Assembly (NCBI RefSeq): GCF_032854445.1
Contig: NC_088297.1
Span: 26,963,915-27,027,914 of the forward strand
Source of the DNA: Liolophura sinensis
Taxonomy: Eukaryota; Mollusca; Polyplacophora; Chitonida; Chitonidae
Reading direction: 5' to 3'
Length of the DNA: 64,000 bases
Shown in pieces: positions 1 through 12,100 of the stretch. The notes under the pieces were generated by a model. It worked only from the letters and a program-made list of their open reading frames with translations. It searched no databases and was not told the DNA's origin. The number at the start of each line of letters is the position of its first letter. The first letter of the stretch is position 1. A program made the translations under genes and the position numbers.

Positions 1-59
1 CAAACAAATAAATAAACAAATTATTCTCTTTGATTTATTCTTGATTACGTTTCACTTAC

Positions 60-194
60 CTAGATACACGCCTCCCTTGTTCCTGATCTGCATGTATATA
101 ATCCCCAGAGTGAGGACGATGACTAAAAGTATGGCACCCACAAGTCCTAACCACCAGAGAGACATTCCGGCAGAGGCGGGCTCCCTGTGCAGAG
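60..194 (-). CDS. Gene A exon 11: transmembrane helix and juxtamembrane start
   Basis: 135 nt with acceptor TCATACAG (chosen for phase) and donor GTAAG. It encodes S-L-W-W-L-G-L-V-G-A-I-L-L-V-I-V-L, then G-I-I-Y-M-Q-I-R-N-K-G-G-V-Y-L. A single hydrophobic helix is followed by a basic residue cluster, so type I topology. R-N-K-G-G-x-Y is the L1-family juxtamembrane motif. The tail exons of this copy are left of the window. Confidence 0.8.
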
Positions 195-3100
195 CTGTAT
201 GACAGATCACGTGATGTATGTTTGTAGCAAATCATTTTCAATCTCACCCTATTCGTAAATGACTACCTTATCACGCATATTTATGTGGAATATTTTTCCG
301 TTGGATTCTCATGGTGAATAATGATGTCATGTCAGAAAGTTGCCTAATTTATAGGGACAGAAAACATAAAAATGAAGTAAGCATAAGTGGAATGCATGGC
401 TTTTAAAAACTATCGGATCCCATGTTTCAATGCATACTCCTCACAGTGAGGGGAATCACGAGAGTATCACTACCACTACTAGACAAGTTTGACCTTTTCA
501 CACACATGAGGTATCAGTCTCACCTGTAATGACCGCGCGTTGACTCATAATCAACATTTATCACTAAAAAGATTTCTGCACAAAATATTCTTATTAGTGG
601 TGGCGTCATGTTTAGCTAGACCAGAAATTTGTTTATCTCATCTGTATGCGCTGTGAGGAGTATGTATGCATGGCGGTTGGAGTTGCTACTGATCCACTTT
701 CTACTAGTTTTATTCTTGTGTGGACTTTCTGGTGATGGCACAATGGTACTCTCACCTTGAATTAAGAGCTCATGCGATTAAGAGTGCGAACAGATATATT
801 ATTTGACAGACAGCATTAGTGTATTGAGGTCAGCACGGGAAGTACAGAGGTGTTCAATCTAAGCTTATGGAAAATGACAGGACTGTAATAGTATCAGTAA
901 TACGCTATGAAACAGGGAATGACGCTGCCTCGACTTTTGTTGTGCATGGCGAAGTAACGGAGGCAGTGATGTCATAGTTAGCTCGCTGCCTCGCTGCCTC
1001 GACTTTTGTTGTGCATGGCGAAGTAACGGAGGCAGTGATGTCATAGTTAGCTCGCTGCCTCGCTGCCTCGACTTTTGTTGTGCATGCCGAAGTAACGGAG
1101 GCAGTGATGTCATAGTTATCTCGCTGCTTCGCTTCGCTATCTAGACATATGGTACTGAGTTTGCGAAATGTCCTGTGCCGGGTTCTACAATAGGGCAGTT
1201 TTTAATAATGAAGTCTACCAATATGACCTATAACGACAACTTACTATATCCAGCTTTCTTTGACGTCACAGTGAATTTGAGTCGCTTGGTTGCGTGGGGA
1301 ACGCCTACAGTCACTTCGCAGACGTACTCTCCCATGATGTTCGAAAACTCACTGGCTTTGAGGTTGCTCGTGTCGATAGTCAGGTGACTAAATCCGTCCT
1401 TTGGATAAACCTGGATCCCGGCGTCAAGGTTGGATGTCTTTAGCTCGGAGTTTGCGTGGTGCCAAATGTATTTCAGGTCATCTTTGTAATCTGGGTCAAC
1501 AGTGGCACTCACGTTGAGATGACCTTTCCCCCCAGGGACTATGTCCACGTGACTGTCTGATGCGTTGATTTGAATGGGCTCTGCATACAATAATAGTAAG
1601 GAGAACAGTGTTTCGAATAAATAAATGAATGCTTGGGGTTTAACGTCGTACCTAACAATTTGTCAGCCATATGACGACGAGGAGTTAGGTGCGTCTGTGT
1701 ATATACGCGTCTTCATATGGCAGGGCGAGTCCATGCCGCCAAAGTGCTGTTGCCACCGAAGTATCATGCCGAAGACGCAAGACAAGACACCCCACCCAGT
1801 GACATTATGCTGACACGGGACAACCAGTCCTGTTTCCTTCCTCTAACCGCTCTGTGCTGAGCGATTAACGAGGCACAAACAAGTACCGACCCAGGTTTGA
1901 TTCTGGGTCCCCGATTTCGAGGCTGACGATCTAACCATTAGGCTACCAGTGTTTCGAACAATTGCTCAAACCAGATGTCTGGTTAACCGAAGCCACTTGA
2001 TGGGTGTAAAAAAATTGTTACTTTACTTGGCAGATGGATGTTTGATTACTTATTATTCGCAAGTCACGTACTGATCCTACAAGATATGTAAAAAAGACGG
2101 TCACGTCTGAAAACATGACGTCAGTACCGTCGATCTCTCGGTAGATTTACACAAGATGGCTGCCTTTGACTTCAATTACGTTACAACAGATCATCTGGAG
2201 AACATTTTGATGACAGATGAGAGAGACAAGAACAAGACTAATATAGAGAGAGACCAAAACACTAAAATAGAACCGATTTTAGGTGAAAAGTTAAGCCTTG
2301 TGAATACAACCAACCGATATGTGACAAGCTGTGCGGCCATCAACAGTCAACTGGTACAAGACGTCCTGTCTAGTCCTCTTCTTTCAACTTTACAAGGCAA
2401 TTTCTGCAAGCATCTTCTTTCAGCTTTTAAAACACAATCTCTTCAAGCATCTTCTTTCAGCTTGTAAAAGACAACTTCTCCAAACATCTTCTTTCAACTT
2501 TTACAAGACAACTTCTAGAAGCATCGTTTTCAATTTTTACAAGACAACTTCCCCAAGCATCGTCTTTCAGCTTTTAAAAGGCGATCTCTCCAAACATCGT
2601 TTTTCAAATTTTACAAGACAACTTCTCCAAACATCGTCTTTCAGCTTTTAAAAGACGATCTCTCCAAACATCGTTTTTCAAATTTTACAACACAACTTCT
2701 CCAAACATCGTCTTTCAGCTTTTAAAAGACGATCTCTCCAAACATCTTCTTTCAACTTTTACAAGACAACTTCTCCAAACATCGTTTTTCAGAATTCTAC
2801 AAGACAACTTCTTCAAACATCGTCTTTCAGCTTTTTACAAGACAACTTCTCCAAACATCTTCTTTCAACTTTTACAAGACAACTTCTCCAAACATCGTTT
2901 TTCAAATTTTACAAGACAACTTCTCCAAACATCGTCTTTCAGCTTTTAAAAGACGATCTCTCCAAACATCTTCTTTCAACTTTTTACAAGACTTCTCCAA
3001 ACATCGTTTTTCAAATTCTACAAGACAACTTCTTCAAACATCGTCTTTCAACTTTTTACAAGACAACTTCCCCAAATATTTTCTTTCAACTTTTACAAGA

Positions 3101-6100
3101 CAACTTCTCCAAACATCTTCTTTCAACTTTTTACAAGACAACTTCTCCAAACATCGTTTTTCAAATTCTACAAGACAACTTCTCCAAACATCGTCTTTCA
3201 ACTTTTTCCAAGACAACTTCTCCAAATATCTTCTTTCAGCTTTTACAAGACAATTTCTCCAAACATCGTTTTTTCAAATTCTACAAGACAACTTCTCCAA
3301 ACATCTTCTTTCAACTTTTTACAAGACAACTTCTCCAAGCATCGTTTTCAATTTTTACAAGACAACTTCCCCAAGCATCGTCTTTCAGCGTTTAAAAGGC
3401 GATCTCTCCAAACATCGTTTTTCAAATTTACAAGACAACTTCTCTAAACATCGTCTTTCAGCTTTTAAGAGACGATCTCTCCAAACATCTTCTTTCAACT
3501 TTTACAAGACAACTTTTCCAAGCATCGTCTTCCAACTTTTACAAGACAACTTCTCCAAGCATCGTCTTCCAGCTTTTAAAAGACGATCTCTCCAAACATC
3601 GTATTTCAAATTTTACAAGACAACTTCTTCAAACATCGTCTTTCAACTTTTTACAATACAACTTCTCCAAACATCTTCTTTCAATTTTTACAAGACAACT
3701 TCCCCAAGCATCGTCTTTCAGCTTTTAAAAGGCGATCTCTCCAAACATAGTTTTTCAAATTGTACAAGACAACTTCTCTAAACATCGTTTTTCAGCTTTT
3801 AAAAGACGATCTCTCCAAACATCATTTTTCAAATTTTACAACACAACTTCTCCAAGCATCGTCTTTCAGCTTTTAAAAAACGATCTCTCCAAACATCTTC
3901 TTTCAACTTTTACAAGACAACTTCTCCAAACATCGTTTTTCAAATTCTACAAGACAACTTCTTCAAACATCGTCTTTCACCTTTTTACAAGAAAACTTCT
4001 CCAAATATCTTCTTTCAACTTTTACAAGACAACTTCTCCAAACATCGTCTTTCAGCTTTTAAAAGACGATCTCTCCAAACATCTTCTTTCAACTTTTTAC
4101 AAGACTTCTCCAAACATCGTTTTTCAAATTCTACAAGACAGCTTCTTCAAACATCGTCTTTTAACTTTTCACAAGACAACTTCTAAAAATATTTTCTTTC
4201 AACTTTTACAAGACAATTTCTCCAAACATCTTCTTTCAACTTTTTACAAGACAACTTCTCCAAACATCGTTTTTCAAATCCCACAAGACAACTTCTCCAA
4301 ACATCGTCTTTCAACTTTTTACAAGGCAACTTCTCCAATTATCTTCTTTCAGCTTTTAAAAGACAACTTCTCCAAACATCGTTTTTCAAATTCTACAAGG
4401 CAACTTCTTCAAACATTTTCTTTCAACTTTTTACAAGACAACTTCCCCAAGCATCGTCTTTCAGCTTTTACAAGACAACTTCTCCAAACATATTCTTTCA
4501 ACTTTTTACAAGACAACTTCTCCAAACATCGTTTTTCAAATCCCACAAGACAACTTCTCCAAACATCGTCTTTCAACTTTTTACAAGGCAACTTCTCCAA
4601 ATATCTTCTTTCAGCTTTTACAAGACAACTTCTCCAAACATCGTTTTTCAAATTCTACAAGACAACTTCTTCAAACATCTTCTTTCAACTTTTTACAAGA
4701 CAACTTCCCCAAGCATCGTCTTTCAGCTTTTAAAAGGCGATCTCTCCAAACATCGTTTTTCAAATTTTACAAGACAACTTCTCTAAACATCGTCTTTCAG
4801 CTTTTAAGAGACGATCTCTCCAAACATCTTCTTTCAACTTTTTACAAGACAACTTCTCCAAATATCTTCTTTCAACTTTTACAAGACAACTTCTCCAAGC
4901 ATCGTCTTTCCACTTTAAAAAAAACTTCTCCTAACATCTTTCAACCTATCAGGACAATTAGTACAAGACAGTTACCCGTAGATGTTCAGCCAACTTGTTC
5001 AAGAGAACTTTTTCGTAGGCTTACAGAACAACTTCTTCCAAACATTCCAGACAACTAAATCAAGAAACAAGGAAACCGGACAAAGGCCCATGAATATCAA
5101 TGGCCGTCCGCAGGTTGCTGCAAGACCTTCCCACATACGTCCGGAGAGGAGGCCAGCAAGAGGAAGACTATGTAAAACTGTGCTGGCTGTGTCTTAGTAG
5201 ATATTTACTGGGTTATACAGATGACGCTTGTTACTTGACTCTCACTCACCAATCACCGTTAAGGTGGCGTCGCTGACATGCGTCCTATTGTCTTTTGTCA
5301 CGTGACACTGTATACTGAAGGTGTCTCTTGGTTTCTGGACGTTATTCACAACTAGTGTGTCCCTGTACTCGTAGATTCTTTTGTCCTCTGTAAAAAGAAA
5401 GTACAGGTAGAAAGCAATGTAATATATAGAAGATATTGCACAGTGATGGTTGAAAATCCTAAATATTTTTCGTCTGAGAGGTGAAAATAATAACCCACGA
5501 GACACGAAGCGTCGATTGGGTTATCACTTCCACCTTTCACAAGACAAATATTTTTGATGTTCAACATCCACTGTGCAACATTCTATTTATTATTTATATT
5601 TTGACAATATGTAGGCCTTCACAGACTTGTGTATATAACGTGACGTCGCACATGGCGTCTTGTTTGACATCGTGTCTTATTGCGTGACGTAAGAAAAGCT
5701 CAAATCGACTGAACTTGTGTTATGGCGTCATTAAGGTAAGCACGAATTGGAACGTCATAAAACACAATGTTTCTTTGTGACCTCAGGGCGTCTGGGTGTG
5801 TAATAACAAAAGTGATATCTAACTATAGCTAGTGAGATATCACTTTTATCACTGAAGGACATTCTGACATTTCACCTATATATAAATAATAAATGATGCT
5901 AACTCACGTAACTCACCATGCATATTCTGAATATGGGTTATTTTTCCTGTCAAAAATAATGTTTTTATTCAAATAAGCACAACTGAAAAACGTTTCCACC
6001 AAAGGAAGACCAGCTCACTTTTTGTACAAACCTACTGCTATATGTATGCTGCAGCATTAAATTAACATTGGGCATCTGGATGCTGCTTCACTTAGCACTC

Positions 6101-9100
6101 CATCAATGCCAACTTAAGTAGGCGAATCACAAGCTCGTGCTACTTCAGTTTTACTTAATACTGGTGCCAGCATTCACGTCATAACAACGACGATTATCAG
6201 ATTCCGTGTCGAGTTTAACATCAACCTCGAACATGTGAGGATCTCACACGTGATAACGTCATCACGTATTCTCTTGGGAAATGGTCAAATTCTTGCTCAA
6301 ACATGATATCAAATAGTGAACACCAGCATATGGCATGAACTCGACACAATGTCTGGTTAACCTCCCATCGAATCGCATCGGAGTATTGGCCCTTGTATTG
6401 TCCAACCCATTCAGCACCACCTCATCAGCTAGTTTTACACAAAATTAAATTGGCCTACACAGATAAATTTAAGCGATTGTACAAAGGTCTTACATGTACA
6501 ATCTAGACCAGTGACGTCTTATTAATTGCAACTGACATCAATTGACTTCAATGCATTTTATTTATTTATTTGATTGGTGTTTTGCGCCTTATTAAAAAAT
6601 ATTTTACTTATGCGACGGCGGTCAGGATTATAGTGGGTGGAAACCGGGCAGAGCCCGGGGGAAACCCACGACCATCCGCAGGTTGCTCAAAGCATTTTAA
6701 ATTGGATACCGTTTAGGCATTTACATGAATAGTAAGAGTAAAATTCTGATGAAAACTGACAAGACACGAAATTTCACCAGTATCATGCCAATCATCATAC
6801 TGTCATCTCTTCTCAGATTTTCGGTTTCCTCCCACTATAATGCTGGCCGTAGTCGTATATCTAAAGTATTCTAGAGTACTGTGTAAAACACCAGTCAAAT
6901 AAATAAATAAATAAATTCTCTGATTTTACTCTCTATCCTGCAAATCTTTTATTATATTACATAGCAATAAATTTACGATCCTCACCTCCAACGGGTTTGT
7001 TATTAATGAACCATGCAATGTCGGCATCAGCCTCGTTCACAGCACACTGGAACTCCTGAGTGCTCCCCTCCGGCAGTACCATCATCATTGGATAGATATG
7101 TGAAATCAGCTCCTCTAAAAAATCAGAGATAATGCTACATCCGTTATATCATACTACATTTACAGTGCATGCGCCGCTCTATCTACGCTCACTTTACATC
7201 ACTGCCATCACAAGACAAGCTTGACCTTTGGAGCATGTGAGGCATACAAAGGCTTGTTTACGATACGCGGCACTATTTAATCAGCATTGAGCAAAAAAAA
7301 AGTTGTTTCAGGTGTTGATTAGAATCATGATGTCCATACTGAGAATAGAGTAGAGTGTTGTGGGAAACATTCATTGTTATGGTTACAGCCTTACTTGTTC
7401 CTACAAGATTCAACCATACAATGAGTTTCTTATAGAAATGTCCACAATTCGGTAGTCCTGTATGGTCGAGCTTTCTGACCACGAGGCTGAGATCGTGTAT
7501 TTGAATCCAGTTCTTATTTACTGGATTGCAGCCTTACGTCAGTAGAATTGTCTGGTACTGAGCTAAGGGTGGTGCTTGTGGTAGTTCTCTGCCTGGTGTT
7601 CTGCGCCAACGTGAACCCGACCAGCGACATGCAGTTGAAATATATAAATATAAGTATTTTCTGGGGCCTCCGTGGCCTAGTTGTTGGCGTGCTAGTGCAA
7701 CACAATGGCAAGGGGCCTCTCAGTACTGCGACGGCTGTGAGTTCAAGTCCATCTCATGGTTTCTCAGCAACCTACAGATGGTCGTGGGTTTCCCCAACCA
7801 TAATGCTGTTTGCCGTCGTCGTATAAGTGAAATTGTCTTGAGTACAGAGTGAAACACCAATCAAATAAATAAGTAAATAGTTTGTTTGGGTGTCGATCTG
7901 AGCTCTGTTTCATTATTCCCAGCTTGTTCAGACCCATACTCTTCCATTCAATAACCTGGAATTCGGTCTTTTCGAGTAGTATTTCAAACAAAAGTTGTAT
8001 GTCAAACAAAAACATATTTCCTTCAGTCAATCCTACGGTGGTTCTGACTTCATAACCAGGAACAGTATAGACTGTAAATTCACAATTGTATACAAACCTA
8101 CGAGACGGTCGCACTCGCAATCGTCCGGAAAAAGATTCTTTAGGGGGCTTACTGATTTTTGCTATTATAATTAAGAGAACGAAATATAAGCAACTGTTGT
8201 GAAAAAAGATGATCTTAGTTCTCTGAAGAGCAGTCGAATCAAGTGATTTGAAAATGGCGGTTTGTGAAGTTCGGCTGTGCCTGAGTGAAGTTTTGGTTGT
8301 ACTGCTACAGCATATCACGTGGCGGAACCTTTTTTGTCGCGTACATTGAGGACTGCGCAGGCAAAATGGTCATTCTCCAGGTTTGTCTGAGTAACGATCC
8401 AGAGCGGTCGATTTGGAGGTAAGCTGGGAACATGGCAAACCGATTTCAGAGCTAGTTTGGATGGAGCATCTGGACAGAGCGTTTTCGTGAGTCAGGACTA
8501 TCAATAGGGGGAGTTTCGAGTTGGAACTCTTTTGTCGTCAAAGGTAAAAACAGTCCCACTGTGTCATGTGGCTTGTAAAAAATATTAGGCATTATTTGTT
8601 GACATTAATTTTCCGTTCACCTGTCTCGCCCCTTTCTCGAGGCACAAATGACACGTCTTTCCTTTAGTAACTTCACATACGGTCAGATTCTCATTTTTCT
8701 CCACCATTGTTCTACTCTAAATTACTTTTTCTGACACTTTTTTCAGACGCCCATGTTATGGTGAATATTATCAGAAATTACGCTAAGCCTTCAGAACACA
8801 AAACCCTTATATGGACATAGGAGAGGCACACTACACTTACCAGTGACGGTCACCTGAATCGTCTGCTTGACCTCACCCCCGGAATTCTTCGCCTTACAGG
8901 CGTATATTCCCTCGTCAGTTTTTTTGACCTTCCGCACTGACAATGAGTACAGCGACCTGTCCACCTTATGTCTGTTACTGAGGCTGCCACCAGGGGGAAT
9001 CCACGTCACTTCCGGTTGAGGGCTATGAACGTAGTAAAGATTTTTTCACGGGTACTGGCCGGATTGTTATCACGAATAGATTTGTTTGATGGATTTTAGT

Positions 9101-12100
9101 GATTTGTTGACGCTTAATACTATAATGCCCAGTTAAGCCCACTTAAGCATGCATCACAGAGGCTTTATTACCATTCTACAGTTAAAAGTTTACTGTGCTA
9201 TGTCTTTTCACTAATTTACCCCCAAATATTTTCACGCTGAGCATTGCAGTTAACTTGAAAAAAGTCGTCAAAATCAGTGCCAGCATACATTGAATTGACA
9301 GGAAGTGATGTCCCTTTACCTCTGCATGAGATTTCTGTGCATTCGAGACCACGCGCCTTTCTACGTAAACAAGACTCGTGTATATATGGGCGCCATCAGC
9401 GTGGTGATTTCCCTCGAAAATTTGGGGATAATGATTGATGGGCTAGTAACAGATATTTAATAAATGTTTTCAGATTCATTGAGTCTAAATCTGTACCGGG
9501 GCCTCCGTGGCTCAGTTGATACGGGGGCAGTAGATACATTTGTATTTTAGAATGGTTTCTATGAGGCAACAATAAACACGGAACTGAGGGCGTCATACTA
9601 CTAGTTGGCTGTCTCCTGCCCAAACTCCGGTATTCACACTGACTGCAGAAACCGGTCAAAAAAGAAAAGTAATACCGTGTCTTAACTGCGGAATGTATTG
9701 TACTTACAGGCCATCCGCAATGCACTGAAGCTCTAGCCAGTCCCCGGCATTAAGTGTAGCGCTTTCAGTGTAATACACAAGACTTGGCGAACGCGGCTGT
9801 GGCTTTTCGCCTGGAAACACAAATGGCATTTCATTTTTCTGTCATGAATATCACCAAGGTATAGCTACATATTGAGCAATCAACATTTTACGGTTTTCTA
9901 TTGGTTAGAGCGTGTCAGTTTATTTGTCACACGGATAGTAAAGGTGTTTTGAAACCTTGATAAGCCATATCCACAAAAAAAGGGATATGTTATTCATGAT
10001 TTTGGTAGCGTATAACAAAGACCTTAACAGTTATTATTCTTCTCTGGATGTAATCCGTCAATGTCACTAATCAAATCAGAAAATTTATTAAATCCTGTCG
10101 TGTGAAAAAAACTACGTTGATGTCAAGAAATTTGCAGGTGTAAACAACCAGCCCTTGAATACTTGAAAGTCATAGGAAACACTAAAATGAAGTATGTATA
10201 GATGAACGACCATCAACAACTGCCCAGGAAACTAGCTGGATTTATGTGTTCTTTTTTTAGAATTTGTTTAACCTAGTAAAGTGCATTTGAATATTCTATT
10301 CTGACGTCACGTAAGGATTTTTACTACATAACACACATTACACTGCTACCTCTCATCATTCAAAATGCATATACATATAGATCTGTGAATACATTCGCCG
10401 ATTTGACCTTGGAACGGATTATATCAGGTAAAACTTATAAATGTATAAACGTAAATGACACCTTTTGGGTCACAACAGATCTTTCAACACAATTTTACAC
10501 TCTTAGAAAGATCATAAGAAAAAATAAATCCAACTATTTTCCTGGACTGTTTTTAATGTTCTTTTATCTGATATATACTTCGTTTTAAAGTGGCCATTGC
10601 GTTGAAAGCGACAATCTTGTTGACTGATTGATTGATTGATTTATAGATGAAGTAAGGGGATACCTGATTTCACTGTCAGCTTAGTAGGGCTGCCGTACAC
10701 TCGGGCTCGACTCTCAGCGTTAAACACGGAGCAGTTGTACATGGCGTTGTCCTTCGCCGAGTCATTCACAGTGAGCGGTAAAAAGTGAAGATTACCTGTC
10801 AACAGGAGATGTCAAGTCAGGTGATTGCTTACCTTTAATTGCATTTTCGCAATTGGTTACTTTATATATTGGAATTTGTATGCATTTACGCAGAGAAATT
10901 TTTGCATCGATTTCATTATTGCCTTTTTTTAACATAACGTGTAGATTATTTCAAACTATTGAATAGATGAACATAAATTCATGTAAATGTGTTGCGCTAT
11001 TTTGAACATTCGGTACGGCAGGTGTTTAAACGTTTATAACCCATGACTTGATGGCACCAAAATTGGCGTCAGAAAACAAAAACGCATTTTGAGACTTAAT
11101 TTCTTTACTAAGAAATGCATCTGTGTGTGGTGTCTAGATCCAAAGTGTACAAAGAGTGACCAGTAGTGGTAAGGCAAATACCATGGAAAACTTGTATACT
11201 GCTTCCAAGCAGTCTGTACACACGATTTTTATTGTCTGCTTCAGAATAAATTTGTTCCATACCCTCTTCACGGCAAACCATTCGAATCTATGCATTCTAT
11301 GCTCTGTCGATACCAGGTATTCTGATACGAGAGAAAATTAACGAAATCCGTGCAAGTCTATGAGCTCTTCGTTCCAGCAGAAACAAGTCATCTGTATAGC
11401 TTGTTTCTTTCAGAAACAGGCTTTTTTGGTTGGAAACAAAAACAAGACTGCATGTTCCCAAGGTTGGCATTTTCTAAAAGAATATAAGTTAGTTATTAGA
11501 GGGGAAATATGGAAAATTCAGTTTGAACTGCATAAAATGTGACTAAATGTCTGTACCCCGTCTCTATATCCGTCATTGTGGGACAGTTACAAATGAGCGA
11601 TCAAGTTTGAATGTCGCGCTGTTTTGTCCACTTAGCACCATTTTGCTGTTGATTTTGCCATTTCTCTGAACTCAAACATTGTGTGTAATTTCAGTGTGGT
11701 AAGATACAGGCGAAGTTTTGAAAAGCAATCTGTTTATCAGTCTATGTTAAATTGCTTTTGTTTCTCTTGCTAAAAAGCAGTTGAGCATTCAGTGTAAAAT
11801 AACCTGATAATTGTAATTGTATTCCATTTCATCTCAGTTTTGGTAGCGTTATGGACAGAAATTCTTCTGATAGAACTCATTATGCAAGCTATTCTTTTTT
11901 TTTTTTTTTTTTTTTTGATTGGTGTTTTACGCCGTACTCAAGAATATTTCACTTACACGACGGCGGCCAGCATTATGGTGGGTGGAAACCGGGCAGAGCC
12001 CCGGGGAAACCCACGACCATCCGCAGGTTGCTGTCAGACCTTCCCACGTACTGCCGGAGAGGAAGGCAGCATGAGCTGGTCTTGAACTCACAGCGACCGC

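Noticed and set aside
7548-7660. Signal-peptide-like frame on the plus strand (hydrophobic V-V-L-V-V-V-L-C-L run)
   Set aside because: No ATG start (begins at TTG after a stop), runs into a SINE, and its reverse strand is no better in phase as a gene A exon.
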